Assembly: GCA_964556755.1 (NCBI GenBank)
Contig: CAZKXI010000003.1
Span: forward strand, 186,001 to 250,000
From: UBA4085 sp964556755
Lineage (GTDB): Bacteria; Acidobacteriota; Aminicenantia; Aminicenantales; UBA4085
Length of the DNA stretch: 64,000 bases
Reading direction: 5' to 3'
This document shows positions 51,327 through 60,258 of this stretch, in pieces; position 1 is the first letter of the stretch; every line of letters starts with the position of its first letter. The notes under the pieces were generated by a model, which saw only the letters and a program-made list of their open reading frames with translations, did no database searches and was not told the origin of the DNA. A program made the position numbers and the translations under genes.

Positions 51327-51935
51327 TTAGAAGTCGACTTGCCGGTATTCGTAACGGGCGCCTTTCCATTCCAGGACGCCGGTGAAGTCGGTCGCGGCGG
51401 CGAATCCGATCTGGATCCGGCCGCCTCCGAGATCCTTCAGCAGCAGGTTGCGGAGGTCTTCGCCTCCGCCGGTCGGCTGGACGGGCTTGGGGAATCCGTC
51501 AAGGCCCACGTCCTTCCACGCGGTCCCGTCCCACTCCAGGACCAGGACGAAGCCCTTGTAATCGCCTTCGATCGGCTCCAGGCTGCCCAGCCCCGAGAGA
51601 GCTATTTCCGGCTTGCCGTTGCCGTTGAAATCGCCCCGCAGGAGGTAGGAAGCCCCCCCTTCCTCGGTGCGCCGGCGCTCTTCGGGAGCTTCCTTGGCGA
51701 ATAAGGCCAGATGCTCGGGCCTGAAGAGAACGGCTTGGGGGAACTCGGGCATGTAGCGGCGGACGAATGCGTCATCGACCACGACTTGACCCGGTTCGGC
51801 CGCGCTCGCGGCGGGGGCCTGGGCCTCGCTCCCGGGCTTCAGGGCCTCTTTCGCCGGAGCATCCTTCTTCTGACAGGCCAGGCTCATGAGCGCCGCCGCG
51901 GCCAGCCCCACGATGATGATCTTCTTGATCGGCAT
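51327..51935 (-). CDS. Lipoprotein with FG-GAP-like calcium-loop motif
   Basis: 202 residues from ATG 51935 (GGGAGGG 5 nt upstream). Leader MPIKKIIIVGLAAAALMSLA then Cys (lipobox LMSLAC). An Ala/Pro linker leads to a beta domain with LLRGDFNGNGKPEIALSG, a DxNxNG-type repeat motif, and VLVLEWDGTAWKDV. Surface or periplasmic; no specific family. Probably co-transcribed with the downstream lipoprotein. Confidence 0.7.
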   Translation of the reverse strand: MPIKKIIIVGLAAAALMSLACQKKDAPAKEALKPGSEAQAPAASAAEPGQVVVDDAFVRRYMPEFPQAVLFRPEHLALFAKEAPEERRRTEEGGASYLLRGDFNGNGKPEIALSGLGSLEPIEGDYKGFVLVLEWDGTAWKDVGLDGFPKPVQPTGGGEDLRNLLLKDLGGGRIQIGFAAATDFTGVLEWKGARYEYRQVDF

Positions 51936-52021
51936 GGAATCCCTCCTCCCTTCCTTGAGGACTAGGCTCATTCTGCGGCTTGTGGGCGCGGGGTGTCAAG
52001 CCAACCGGAGGCGGACGGGAT

Positions 52022-52050
52022 TTGACAAACCCGCCCCGCCGGCCTATCTT
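52022..52050 (+). promoter_or_regulatory. Sigma-70 promoter for the small membrane protein and SecA-like genes
   Basis: TTGACA (52022-52027), exact 17-nt spacer, TATCTT (52045-52050). The next ATG begins 8 nt after the -10 box, so the first message is probably leaderless. Confidence 0.65.
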
Positions 52051-52058
52051 CTCCCCTT

Positions 52059-52295
52059 ATGATCAGGGATTGGAGATTTCCGGCGGGCATCGGGGCGAAC
52101 CGTCTCGGCTGGATCTCTCTGGCCGGGATCGCCCTCCTGGCCCTCCTCGCCCCGCCCCTGCTCTTGCCGCTTCTCGCCGTCCTGGTCTTGGCCCTAAGCC
52201 TGGCCGGCCGCCGATTCCCGGTGGAGGGCGGCGTCCCGTCCCCGGTCCCCGCTCCGGTCTGTCCTCTCGCGCCGCGCGCCCCTCCGCGCGGCTGA
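52059..52295 (+). CDS. Small Leu-rich membrane protein
   Basis: 78 residues. One long or two short membrane segments (WISLAGIALLALLAPPLLLP, LLAVLVLALSLAG) and a Pro-rich tail. ATG sits at the predicted transcription start, with no ribosome site. Lies 47 nt before the SecA-like gene and shares its promoter. Existence as a protein is supported mainly by the promoter position. Confidence 0.45.
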   Translation: MIRDWRFPAGIGANRLGWISLAGIALLALLAPPLLLPLLAVLVLALSLAGRRFPVEGGVPSPVPAPVCPLAPRAPPRG

Positions 52296-52342
52296 CCTCC
52301 TTCTATCCTTCCCCCCCATCCCACCGACTCTGGAGGTCAAGA

Positions 52343-54892
52343 ATGTCCAAGCACCCGCGCCGGGCCAAAAAAGCCCTCGATACGCTCGTCTCCAATCCCG
52401 TTGAAACCGATTTGTCCCCCTACCGTGAAGCCGTGGCGCGGATCGAGGACCTGGATCTGAGATCCGAGACGGATGCCGATCTCCGCCTGCGGGCCCACCG
52501 CCTCAGAAGCGCGGTCCGCGCCTCGACCGAAGCCGTCGTTCTAATGGGCCTTCCGCCCGATGCCCGGGCCGTGGAGGCCTTCGCCCTGGTCCGCGAAGCC
52601 TCGCGCCGAGCCCTCGGCCTTGATCCCTTCGACGTCCAGCTGATCGCCGGCTTGGCCATGGCCGGCGGCCGGATGGCCGAGCTGCCGACGGGGGAGGGCA
52701 AGACGCTGGCCGCCGTCTTTCCCGTCTTCCTGCACGCGCTTTCGGGCCGGGGCGTCCACATCCTGACCTTCAACGACTACCTGGCCCGGCGCGACGCCGA
52801 ATGGATGGGGCCCGCCTACCGCCTCCTCGGCCTCTCGGTCGGCTGCGTCCAGGAGGGCCAAGCTCCCGACGTCAAGCGGGCCGCTTACGCCTGCGACGTG
52901 ACTTACGCCACGGCCAAGGAAGCCGGATTCGACTTTCTCCGCGACCGCATTGCCGATGATCCCTCGGGGCTCGTCCATCGGCCCTTCCATTTCGCCTTGG
53001 TCGACGAGGCCGACTCCATCCTGATCGACGAAGCCCGCATCCCGCTGGTCATCTCGGGGGCCGAGGACCGGGCCGCCTGGGACGCCTCCAGGCTGGCCGC
53101 CGCCGTCCGCAGCCTCGTCCCCGGCCGCGACTATGCCACCGACGATGAGCACCGCAACGTCTTCCTCACCAACGCGGGGCAGTCCGCGGCCGAAGCCGCC
53201 CTCGGCATCCGCGGCCTCTACGAGGCCGAGAACCAGACCCTGCTCGAGGCCCTCTACTGCGCCTTGCACGCGGAGTGCCTCCTGCGGCGGGACATCGACT
53301 ACATCGTCCGGGACGGCCGCATCGCCATCGTCGACGAGTTCACCGGCCGGGTGGTCGAGAAGAGGCTCTGGCCGGACGGCCTGCAGGCCGCGGTCGAGGC
53401 CAAGGAGGGCCTGAAGCGGCGGACCGAGGGCCGGGTCCTGGGGCAGATCACTCTGCAGCACTACTTCGGCCTCTATCCTCTCCTGGCCGGGATGACCGCG
53501 ACGGCCCGGACGGCGGCCGTCGAGCTCCGGGAGTTCTACGGCCTGACGACGACGATCGTCCCGCCCCACGTTGCCAGCTGCCGTGAGGATCTGCCCGACG
53601 CGGTCTTCTCGGACCGCGAAGCCAAAGCCCTGGCCCTGGTCCGGGAGATCGCCGCGGCCCGGGCCGCCCGGCGCCCCGTCCTGGTCGGGACGGCCTCGGT
53701 CCGCGAGTCCGAGGACCTGGCCGCGCGGCTGAGCGCCGCCGGGGTGGACTGCGCCGTCCTCAACGCCCGCCAGGACGAGCGCGAGGCCTCGATCATCGCC
53801 GAAGCGGGCCGCCCCGGCGCGGTCACGATATCGACCAACATGGCCGGCCGGGGCACGGACATCCGGCTGGGGGGAGCCGACGAGCGCGAGAGGGAGGAAG
53901 CCGTCTCTCGCGGCGGCCTCTACGTCATCGGGACCAACCGGCACGAAAGCCTGCGGATCGACCGCCAGCTTCGCGGCCGGGCCGGACGTCAGGGCGATCC
54001 CGGCCAGACACGATTCTTTATCAGCCTGGAGGACGATCTGTTCGAGCGCTACGGCCTGACCAAGATCTTCACCGCCCGCCATCGTATCGCCAAAAGCGAG
54101 GGCGACATCGGAACGCCGGCTTTACGACGGGAGATCGAGCATGCCCAGCGGGTCATCGAGGGCCAGAACTTCGACATCCGCCGCCAGCTGGCCAAATACT
54201 CCCATCTGATCGAGATGCAGCGGCGGATCGTCCAGGAGAGGCGGGACGCGCTCCTCCTGGCGGCGCCGGAAGACGGGGTTTCGCCCGCCGGCAGCGCGGC
54301 CGGCTCCGGAAACGGAATGGCGCCGGAGCCGATGGGAAAGCGCTCCTTGAAAGAGTCGGGGGAGGAGGCCTGGCCCCTGGGGGGCTTCAAGGAAAAGGAG
54401 CCGGAGCTTTGCGCTCGGGCCGAGGCTGATCCGGGCCCGGAGGCGGTGGCCGAGATAGAGCGGCGGGCGGCGATCCACCATATCGACCGGGCTTGGTCGG
54501 ACCATCTGGCCTGGGTCCAGGACACCCGCGAGAGCATCCACCTGGTCAGCTTGGGCGGGCGGACTCCCATCGACGAGTTCCGCAAGCAGGCTACCGAGGT
54601 CTACCTGTCGCTGCGCGAGCGCGTCCGAGAAGCCGCGGCCGACGAGACCGCGGCCATCTTCCGCCGCGGCGAATCCGCTTCGCAGACGGCGGCCCGGCTG
54701 AAGGGTCCCTCCTCGACCTGGACCTACCTCGTCAACGACGACCAGCTCGGCTGGGGGATGCAGCTGATGGGCGGCAAGAACATCGGCTTCACCGCCATCG
54801 CGGCCGGGGCCTTCGGGCCCCTCTTCGTTCTGACTCTGCTCATCAACCGCTTCTTCCGCCGGAAGCCCAAGACGCCGGCCGGAACCTCTTAA
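52343..54892 (+). CDS. SecA-like ATPase with C-terminal membrane segment
   Basis: 849 residues from ATG 52343 (GGAGG 8 nt upstream; earlier in-frame codons lack a site). SecA motor features: MAELPTGEGKTLAAVFPVFL (~115), LTFNDYLARRDAEWMGPAY, LVDEADSILIDEARIPLVIS, DEFTGRVVEKRLWPDGLQAA, YPLLAGMTATARTAA, VGTASVRESEDLAARL, ISTNMAGRGTDIRLGG and RIDRQLRGRAGRQGDPGQT. A short helical wing/scaffold region follows (IEHAQRVIEGQNFDIRRQLA). Instead of the usual Cys-rich SEC-C tail the end carries a membrane segment (IAAGAFGPLFVLTLLINRFF). An accessory, membrane-anchored SecA rather than the housekeeping one is likely; no SecY-like partner nearby. Confidence 0.85.
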   Translation: MSKHPRRAKKALDTLVSNPVETDLSPYREAVARIEDLDLRSETDADLRLRAHRLRSAVRASTEAVVLMGLPPDARAVEAFALVREASRRALGLDPFDVQLIAGLAMAGGRMAELPTGEGKTLAAVFPVFLHALSGRGVHILTFNDYLARRDAEWMGPAYRLLGLSVGCVQEGQAPDVKRAAYACDVTYATAKEAGFDFLRDRIADDPSGLVHRPFHFALVDEADSILIDEARIPLVISGAEDRAAWDASRLAAAVRSLVPGRDYATDDEHRNVFLTNAGQSAAEAALGIRGLYEAENQTLLEALYCALHAECLLRRDIDYIVRDGRIAIVDEFTGRVVEKRLWPDGLQAAVEAKEGLKRRTEGRVLGQITLQHYFGLYPLLAGMTATARTAAVELREFYGLTTTIVPPHVASCREDLPDAVFSDREAKALALVREIAAARAARRPVLVGTASVRESEDLAARLSAAGVDCAVLNARQDEREASIIAEAGRPGAVTISTNMAGRGTDIRLGGADEREREEAVSRGGLYVIGTNRHESLRIDRQLRGRAGRQGDPGQTRFFISLEDDLFERYGLTKIFTARHRIAKSEGDIGTPALRREIEHAQRVIEGQNFDIRRQLAKYSHLIEMQRRIVQERRDALLLAAPEDGVSPAGSAAGSGNGMAPEPMGKRSLKESGEEAWPLGGFKEKEPELCARAEADPGPEAVAEIERRAAIHHIDRAWSDHLAWVQDTRESIHLVSLGGRTPIDEFRKQATEVYLSLRERVREAAADETAAIFRRGESASQTAARLKGPSSTWTYLVNDDQLGWGMQLMGGKNIGFTAIAAGAFGPLFVLTLLINRFFRRKPKTPAGTS

Positions 54893-54900
54893 TAATATTT

Positions 54901-55289
54901 CTTCGCCCAATTTCGGGAGGAGCGCTTCGGAGGATCGTCCCGGCGGCTTCGGGCTCTATTCGCCTTTTCCCACCGCTCTCTTCGGCGCCTGCGGCGCTTC
55001 GCAGTCCTCGTCGGAACATCGCTTCGATGGTTCCCGCGTGGGCGGAACTCCGCACGGTAGTCACCCTCTCCCGGCAAGTCCTCCCACTCCATCTCGATTC
55101 CCGAGCTCGTCACGTGCTCAAACATCCCTCGGCGCCCGCGGAGCTTGTGGAGCCCTAGTCGGGACGTCGCTTCGACACTCCCCGCCAGGGTTGGGTGCCC
55201 TCAGAGAGCCGTGGAAAAAGGCGCCGCCCTCGCGATTTCGCCGTTGGCCGATCCCCCGAATTGCTCTGATTTCCCGAAATTGGGCGAAG
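54901..55289. repeat. 389-bp element bounded by 17-bp perfect inverted repeats
   Basis: CTTCGCCCAATTTCGGG (54901-54917) and its exact complement CCCGAAATTGGGCGAAG (55273-55289) enclose ~355 bp without a supported gene. The halves are also partly complementary inside: GAGAGC-GTGG-AAAAGGCG occurs in opposite orientations near 54966-54985 and 55204-55223. A ~25-bp direct repeat (GTCGG-AC-TCGCTTCGA) is near 55010 and 55158. Looks like a MITE or other non-autonomous palindromic unit between the SecA-like and kinase-like genes. Confidence 0.6.
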
Positions 55290-55293
55290 AGCC

Positions 55294-56142
55294 TCAGTAG
55301 AGCACTTCGGCCTCGCCTTTCTCGCGGACGAGGGCTTCGACTTCCTCCAGGATGAGGTCCCGCCGCTTCAGCAGGGCCTCGATCTCCTTGGCCGTCAGGC
55401 TGGCCTTGACGGCCGCCTTGACGGACTTGGCGTCCAGGGCCTTCAGCCTGTCGACGAAGGCCCGGGGGAGCTTCAGAAAGGGGTAGGGACTGCCGTCCGG
55501 ATTCCTCATCAGGCCGCCGGCGCCGAAGACCAGCCTCTCGGCGAAGGGCTTGACCGTGCGGAAGGCCCGGGAGTGGTCGATCAGCATCATCCGGCCCTCG
55601 GCGTCGACCAGGATGTTGTTGGCGTTGCGGTCGTCGTTGGCGATGAGGCTGTCAAAGGCCCGCTGGAGATAGGCCTTGCGGTTCCAGACTTCGGTGCCCG
55701 AGCCGGGGACGCCCGCTCCCCGGGCCGTGCGGGCCTTGAGCGTCTCGGTGCCGTCCATCCACAATTGGATCGATCCCGGCCGGCCCTGGAAGCGCCGCTC
55801 GGCCGTGGGCGGGACCATGTCCAAGCCGAGCAGGACGTCGACCCGGTAGGCGGCCACGTCATAGCGCCAGCGGTCGGGCTTATCCTCGGTCGAGTCGATG
55901 TCCTTCCAAAGGCCGAAACGCGTGACGCCGTCCTTGCTCAGGCCCAGCTTCCAGGGGTTGGTAATGGCATCGGCGCCGCCCATCTGGGTCGACTCGCCGA
56001 TCTTGGCCGTCTGCAGAAAGCCCACCCATCGGGCGTGCTCGGCCGCGTCCTTGATCCCGATCTGTCCGCCCGGGGCGGCCGCTACGATGACCGCCGAGAG
56101 CATGGTCGCCGCCATGGTCCAAAGCCAAGCCCGATTGCGCAT
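55294..56142 (-). CDS. Secreted kinase-like protein (PI3/4-kinase-type fold)
   Basis: 282 residues from ATG 56142 (GGGAGG 6 nt upstream). Leader MRNRAWLWTMAATMLSAVIV. VLLGLDMVPPTAERRF and FDSLIANDDRNANNILVDAE then RMMLIDHSRAF recall the catalytic loop (D-x3-N-N) and metal-binding Asp of PI3/4-kinase-, HipA- or Fam20-like folds. An N-terminal Lys in ITNPWKLGL could bind ATP but no Gly-loop is clear. Exported, so a phosphotransferase acting outside the cytoplasm or a pseudokinase. Family assignment tentative. Confidence 0.62.
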   Translation of the reverse strand: MRNRAWLWTMAATMLSAVIVAAAPGGQIGIKDAAEHARWVGFLQTAKIGESTQMGGADAITNPWKLGLSKDGVTRFGLWKDIDSTEDKPDRWRYDVAAYRVDVLLGLDMVPPTAERRFQGRPGSIQLWMDGTETLKARTARGAGVPGSGTEVWNRKAYLQRAFDSLIANDDRNANNILVDAEGRMMLIDHSRAFRTVKPFAERLVFGAGGLMRNPDGSPYPFLKLPRAFVDRLKALDAKSVKAAVKASLTAKEIEALLKRRDLILEEVEALVREKGEAEVLY

Positions 56143-56216
56143 GGGAGCCTCCCTGAAAACCGCTCTTCCCCCAGGATAGTCCAAGGCCCGAGGGGAATCA
56201 ACCGAGAGGAGCCGAC

Positions 56217-56245
56217 TTGTGCCGAACCGGCCTTGGGCGTATCTT
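56217..56245 (+). promoter_or_regulatory. Candidate promoter of the SDR gene
   Basis: TTGTGC (56217-56222), 17-nt spacer, TATCTT (56240-56245), 30 nt before the ATG, which has GGGAGG. Same -10 sequence as at 52045. Confidence 0.5.
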
Positions 56246-56275
56246 AGGCCTTTCTAATCCACCTGGGAGGCCGTC

Positions 56276-57046
56276 ATGACAGCGCTGCGCGATAAAATCG
56301 TCTTCATCACCGGGGCCAGCTCCGGCATCGGCCGCTCCGCGGCCAAGGCCTTCGCCCGCGAGGGCGCCCGCATTCTCCTCTGCGCCCGCCGGGGCGAACG
56401 GCTGCAGGCCCTGGCCGGCGAGCTGAAGAAAGACTTCGGGATCCCGGTCCACGCCTTTATCCTCGACGTCCGCGACCAGCCGGCCGTGGCGGGGGCGATC
56501 GCCGGCCTGCCGGCCGAGTGGGCCGCCATCGACGTCCTGGTCAACAACGCCGGCCTCAGCCGCGGCTTGGACAAGCTGCACGAGGGGCTCCTCTCGGACT
56601 GGGAGGAGATGATCGACACCAACGTCAAGGGCCTGCTCTACGTCAGCCGGGCGGTGATCCCCGGCATGGTCGCGCGGGGACGGGGCCACGTCATCAACAT
56701 CGGCTCCATCGCCGGGCACGAGGTCTACCCGGGCGGCAACGTCTACTGCGCCACCAAGTTCGCGGTCAACGCCCTCTCGCGCGGCCTGCGCATGGATCTG
56801 GTGGCGACACCGGTCCGGGTCAGCACCGTGGACCCGGGCATGGTCGAGACCGAGTTCAGCCTGGTCCGATTCCACGGCGACGAGGAGCGGGCCGGCGGCG
56901 TCTACAAGGGCATCCAGGCCCTGACGCCCGACGACGTGGCCGAGGCCGTCGTCTTCTGCGCCACCCGGCCGCCGCACGTCTCGATCGCCGAGATGATCGT
57001 CATGCCCACGGCCCAGGCCGCGGCCATGCTGGCTTATCGGAAGTAG
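56276..57046 (+). CDS. Short-chain dehydrogenase/reductase (YdfG-like)
   Basis: 256 residues. Classical SDR: FITGASSGIGRSAAKAFARE (TGxxxGIG), DVLVNNAGLSRGL (NNAG), INIGSIAGHEVYPGGNVYCA with catalytic Ser, then YCATK (YxxxK), and VDPGMVETEFSLVRFHGD. The PGMVETEFSLVRF segment and length fit the YdfG group, which oxidises 3-hydroxy acids such as serine with NADP(H). Cytoplasmic. Convergent with the heparinase-like gene. Confidence 0.88.
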   Translation: MTALRDKIVFITGASSGIGRSAAKAFAREGARILLCARRGERLQALAGELKKDFGIPVHAFILDVRDQPAVAGAIAGLPAEWAAIDVLVNNAGLSRGLDKLHEGLLSDWEEMIDTNVKGLLYVSRAVIPGMVARGRGHVINIGSIAGHEVYPGGNVYCATKFAVNALSRGLRMDLVATPVRVSTVDPGMVETEFSLVRFHGDEERAGGVYKGIQALTPDDVAEAVVFCATRPPHVSIAEMIVMPTAQAAAMLAYRK

Positions 57047-57105
57047 GCTCCGGCCCGGGCTTTCCGAGGGGGCCTTTCCGTCCGGCCGCGATCCTCAGCG
57101 GCGCC

Positions 57106-59085
57106 TCAACCGATGATGAAGACCTGCTTCCCGACCGGGACGAGGCTCTTGGCCGTCAGGACGATTCTGAACAGCTTCTCCCCCCAGGCGGCCTTGAGCC
57201 GGCCGTCCTCGATCTCGATCGGCTCGATGGCGGCGTTTAAAGTCGTTTCGTCATAGCTCAGCTCGACGGGCCGTCCGGCGGCCTCTCCCGGCCCGGCCGC
57301 GAGGCGGATCGTCCCGGGCCCCGCGATCTCGGGCGTCCGGCAGGTCATGAACGACCATTGAAGAGGCTTAACCGCTTCGGCCAGCTTGTAGGCGTCCGTG
57401 ATGACGACCTTTTTGCCTCGCTCCAGCCGCAGGGTTCGGCGCCATGACTTCAGGCCCGCCTCCTTCGGGTAGGCGGGGGCGATGTCCATGGACAGCTCCG
57501 CGATCCTTTCTTCGGCCCGGTAGCGGACATCCTTTGCCGCGAAAGCCCGGCCCTCCTTCTGCATGAGTCCGTTGATCGCCGGCAGGTTATGGTAGGCCGA
57601 CTGCATGGTCCAGATCTCGTAGCGGCGGCCACTGAAGGTCTTGGCGGTGTACGCCTCCACTCCGACGTCGATGAGGACGGGTTGGCCGTCGCGGTAGACG
57701 ATGAAGCTGCCGACGTCGTTGTGGTTGTGACTCTCATCATTGTGGCCGCCTTTGGCCGCCAGGTAGAAGCCCTTGGCCGAACCCTTCTCGGAGCGGGCGG
57801 CCATGACCTGCAGGCCCGGCATCCAAGCGTCGCGCAGGAGCGGCTCGCGGGGCGGCGCCGCGGCGATCTCCTCCAGCCCGAAGAGAGCCGGCAGGACGCG
57901 GCCCAGCCAACCGAAGCTGCCGCGGACCTCGGCCTTCCCCAGGCCCTGCCTCGGGGCCAGGAAAGCGCCGAATCCGGCCAAGACTTCGTCTTTGACGGCC
58001 CGGCCGTAGCGGTAGATGAGCGAAGCGCTGGGCGACAGGACGGCCGAGGCGTCGGCGAAGTTGATGTACCAGCGATCGGCAATGTAGGCCCGGGCGATAT
58101 AGAGGCCGATCCGGCGGATGAGCGGCCGGTCGAAGACGTCGATCACCCCGCCGGTCGCACCCGCCAGGGTCTCCAAAGCGTCGAACAGCGAGGCTCCGGC
58201 CCGGTCCCAGTAGCCGGGCCCCTCGTCGCAGCCGCCGTCATCGGGATAGGGGTTGAGGAAATTGTCCAGACAGCGCATGGCCTTGTGGACGGACCGCGCG
58301 CGGCGGTCGGCGTCGTCTTCGAGGAGCAGCGCCGCCGCCAGCCAGTTGGAGCAGATCCAGGGATTCCAGTTGTTGACGATGCGGCCGCCGAAGCCCATCC
58401 ACCAGAAGTCGTTCCGCTCCAGGCAGGGATCCAGGATGCGCCTCCTCGTCTCGATCCGGATGCGCTCGCGCAGAAGCGGCGAGACCGCATCCAGCCGATC
58501 GGCCAGGAGATAGTCGGTCCAGGCCAGCAGCATGCCCGTCTCGGCCGCGAAAAGATCGACGACCGGCTCGGTCGTGTCGGGCAGGCCGGACCCGCGCTTC
58601 TGGGCGCCGACGTGGGCCGGCACGCCCCAGAAGCTCTCCTCGCAGATCGTCCAAATGCCGTCGGCGATGTCGTCCAGGAAGCGGCCGCGGCCTTGGCTGC
58701 ACTCGGCCAGGACGAACAGGGCCAAGCGCGAGCGCCGGGCGAAGCTGATCTCCTCGAAGCGGCTGCGGTTGCCGTCGCGGACGTAGTCGAGGAAGATCGA
58801 GGCTTTGGGCGTGGGCCATTCGCCGCCGCGGAGCTTGTCCGCGGCTTCGATATAGCCCGTGCGGATGGCTTGCGGGAGCCCCAGCCAGGCTTCGCGCTCG
58901 GAAGCCTTGGGATAGGGATGCCAGGATCCGGGGGGAAGGAGGGCGGCTCTGACCTTCTCCGCCGTCCAGGCGCCTGTCAGGATATTCCGGGCTCCGCTCG
59001 CGGCTTGCGGGAATACCGGCCTCGCGACGGAGAGGAGGGCGACGAGAAGGAAGGGAAGGGCGAAGGCGCGTCGGGGATGGACCAT
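57106..59085 (-). CDS. Heparinase II/III-like secreted protein
   Basis: 659 residues from ATG 59085 (CAGGAG 7 nt upstream). Signal peptide FALPFLLVALLSVARPVFP-Q-A. An alpha-toroid region (LRERIRIETRRRILDPCLER, FWWMGFGGRIVNNWNPWICS, YPDDGGCDEGPGYWDRAGAS) carries the Asn-Asn-Trp and Glu-Gly-Pro-Tyr-Trp signatures. The beta-sandwich has GGHNDESHNHNDVGSFIVYR, the His/Asn/Asp metal-site motif of heparinase II/III. Likely a polysaccharide lyase for uronic-acid or ulosonic glycans in the periplasm. Divergent from the Tat-exported AKR. Confidence 0.87.
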   Translation of the reverse strand: MVHPRRAFALPFLLVALLSVARPVFPQAASGARNILTGAWTAEKVRAALLPPGSWHPYPKASEREAWLGLPQAIRTGYIEAADKLRGGEWPTPKASIFLDYVRDGNRSRFEEISFARRSRLALFVLAECSQGRGRFLDDIADGIWTICEESFWGVPAHVGAQKRGSGLPDTTEPVVDLFAAETGMLLAWTDYLLADRLDAVSPLLRERIRIETRRRILDPCLERNDFWWMGFGGRIVNNWNPWICSNWLAAALLLEDDADRRARSVHKAMRCLDNFLNPYPDDGGCDEGPGYWDRAGASLFDALETLAGATGGVIDVFDRPLIRRIGLYIARAYIADRWYINFADASAVLSPSASLIYRYGRAVKDEVLAGFGAFLAPRQGLGKAEVRGSFGWLGRVLPALFGLEEIAAAPPREPLLRDAWMPGLQVMAARSEKGSAKGFYLAAKGGHNDESHNHNDVGSFIVYRDGQPVLIDVGVEAYTAKTFSGRRYEIWTMQSAYHNLPAINGLMQKEGRAFAAKDVRYRAEERIAELSMDIAPAYPKEAGLKSWRRTLRLERGKKVVITDAYKLAEAVKPLQWSFMTCRTPEIAGPGTIRLAAGPGEAAGRPVELSYDETTLNAAIEPIEIEDGRLKAAWGEKLFRIVLTAKSLVPVGKQVFIIG

Positions 59086-59177
59086 GGTCGGGCTCCTGAT
59101 GCATTCGGGATTCGGGGCGCCGCTCGGACCGGCCCGATTATACCCCGGCCTCGGGCCCCGGGGGAAAGCGGCCCCAT

Positions 59178-59206
59178 TTGATTTTGGGATGAGCGGCGGA
59201 TAGCAT
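59178..59206 (+). promoter_or_regulatory. Candidate promoter of the aldo/keto reductase gene
   Basis: TTGATT (59178-59183), 17-nt spacer, TAGCAT (59201-59206), in the divergent gap and 54 nt before the ATG. Confidence 0.45.
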
Positions 59207-59259
59207 ACAGTCTCCGGCCGCGGCGGAACATCGGACGGCCGGAGAATGAGGAGGCCGAC

Positions 59260-60258
59260 ATGAGCCAGGGGACGATGGATCGGCGGGAATTCCTCAAGCG
59301 GGCCGCGGGAACGGCCGCGGTCGTCGGGGGGCTGGTCTCCGCTCCCCCCGCTTCGGCTTTCGGCCCGGCGGCGCCCGCCTACGACGCCAAGGGGCTCCCG
59401 ACCCGGATCTTCGGCAAGACCGGCGTCGCCGTGCCGCGCATCGGCGTCGGCCTCGGCTCGCGCTTTTGCGCCGTCACCGATCCGGATAAGGCGCAAGCCA
59501 TTCTCCACGCCGCCCTGGACCGTGGCTTCTATTACTGGGACTCCGCCTCGACCTACCGGAACAAGGACATCTTCAGCGAGGAGCGCATCGGCCGCGTCCT
59601 GGAAGCGCGGCGCAAGGATGTCTTCCTGGCCACCAAGTGCGAGGCCCGGACCCACGACGAGGTCCTGCTGGAGATCGAGGGCAGCCTGGAGCGCCTGCGC
59701 ACGGACCATATCGACCTCTACCAGATTCACCTCCTGCAGTCCGCGGCCGACGTCGAGGTCTTGGCTTCCAAGAACGGCGCCCTCAAGGCCCTGCGCCGTC
59801 TCAAGGACGAGAAGACCGTTCGGTTCATCGGCTTTACCGGGCACCTCTCGGCCGAAGCCATGACGGCCGCCGCCCGGTCCGGCGACTACGACGCCATGCT
59901 CATCGCCCTCAATCACTACGCCGAGCGCCGGGGCGACCTGGAGAAGGACTCCATCTCGGCCGCCGCGGCCAAAGGCCTGGGCATCGCCGTCATCAAGGTT
60001 ATCCGCCCCCGCGAGACCGTGGCCGGCATCTCGGCCGATGAGCTCATCCGCTACGCCCTGTCGCTGCCGGACGTCCACTCGGCCATGCTGGGCATGGACA
60101 GCCTGGAGGTGGTCGAGAAGAACGCCGCCCTCTTGAAGGCCTTCGAACCGCTCCCGGCGGCCGAGATGGCCCGCATCGGATCGATCCTGGCGCCCTTCTT
60201 TGCCGGTCGGAGCCTGCCTTGGATGGATCCCGCCTATCGCGACGGCTTCTATGCGTAA
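59260..60258 (+). CDS. Tat-exported aldo/keto reductase
   Basis: 332 residues, GAGGAGG site. Twin-arginine leader DRREFLKRAAGTAAVVGGLV. AKR (alpha/beta)8 barrel: RGFYYWDSASTYRNKDIF (catalytic Asp and Tyr), DVFLATKCEARTHDE (Lys), DHIDLYQIHLLQ (His) and RFIGFTGHLS, ending in a short C-terminal extension. Oxidoreductases of this Tat type with a bound nicotinamide cofactor are frequent in Acidobacteriota and Planctomycetota. No CxxCxxC ferredoxin tail. Overlaps the next gene by 8 nt. Confidence 0.87.
   Translation: MSQGTMDRREFLKRAAGTAAVVGGLVSAPPASAFGPAAPAYDAKGLPTRIFGKTGVAVPRIGVGLGSRFCAVTDPDKAQAILHAALDRGFYYWDSASTYRNKDIFSEERIGRVLEARRKDVFLATKCEARTHDEVLLEIEGSLERLRTDHIDLYQIHLLQSAADVEVLASKNGALKALRRLKDEKTVRFIGFTGHLSAEAMTAAARSGDYDAMLIALNHYAERRGDLEKDSISAAAAKGLGIAVIKVIRPRETVAGISADELIRYALSLPDVHSAMLGMDSLEVVEKNAALLKAFEPLPAAEMARIGSILAPFFAGRSLPWMDPAYRDGFYA

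Noticed and set aside
52541..54082. 513-codon minus-strand open frame opposite the SecA-like gene
   Set aside because: Antisense shadow of conserved SecA motor motifs.
57589..59181. 530-codon plus-strand open frame opposite the heparinase-like gene
   Set aside because: Shadow; the minus frame has a signal peptide, ribosome site and heparinase II/III motifs.
59086..60078. N-terminal extension of the heparinase-like frame into the aldo/keto reductase gene
   Set aside because: Antisense to the AKR. The ATG at 59085 has a ribosome site and begins a signal peptide.
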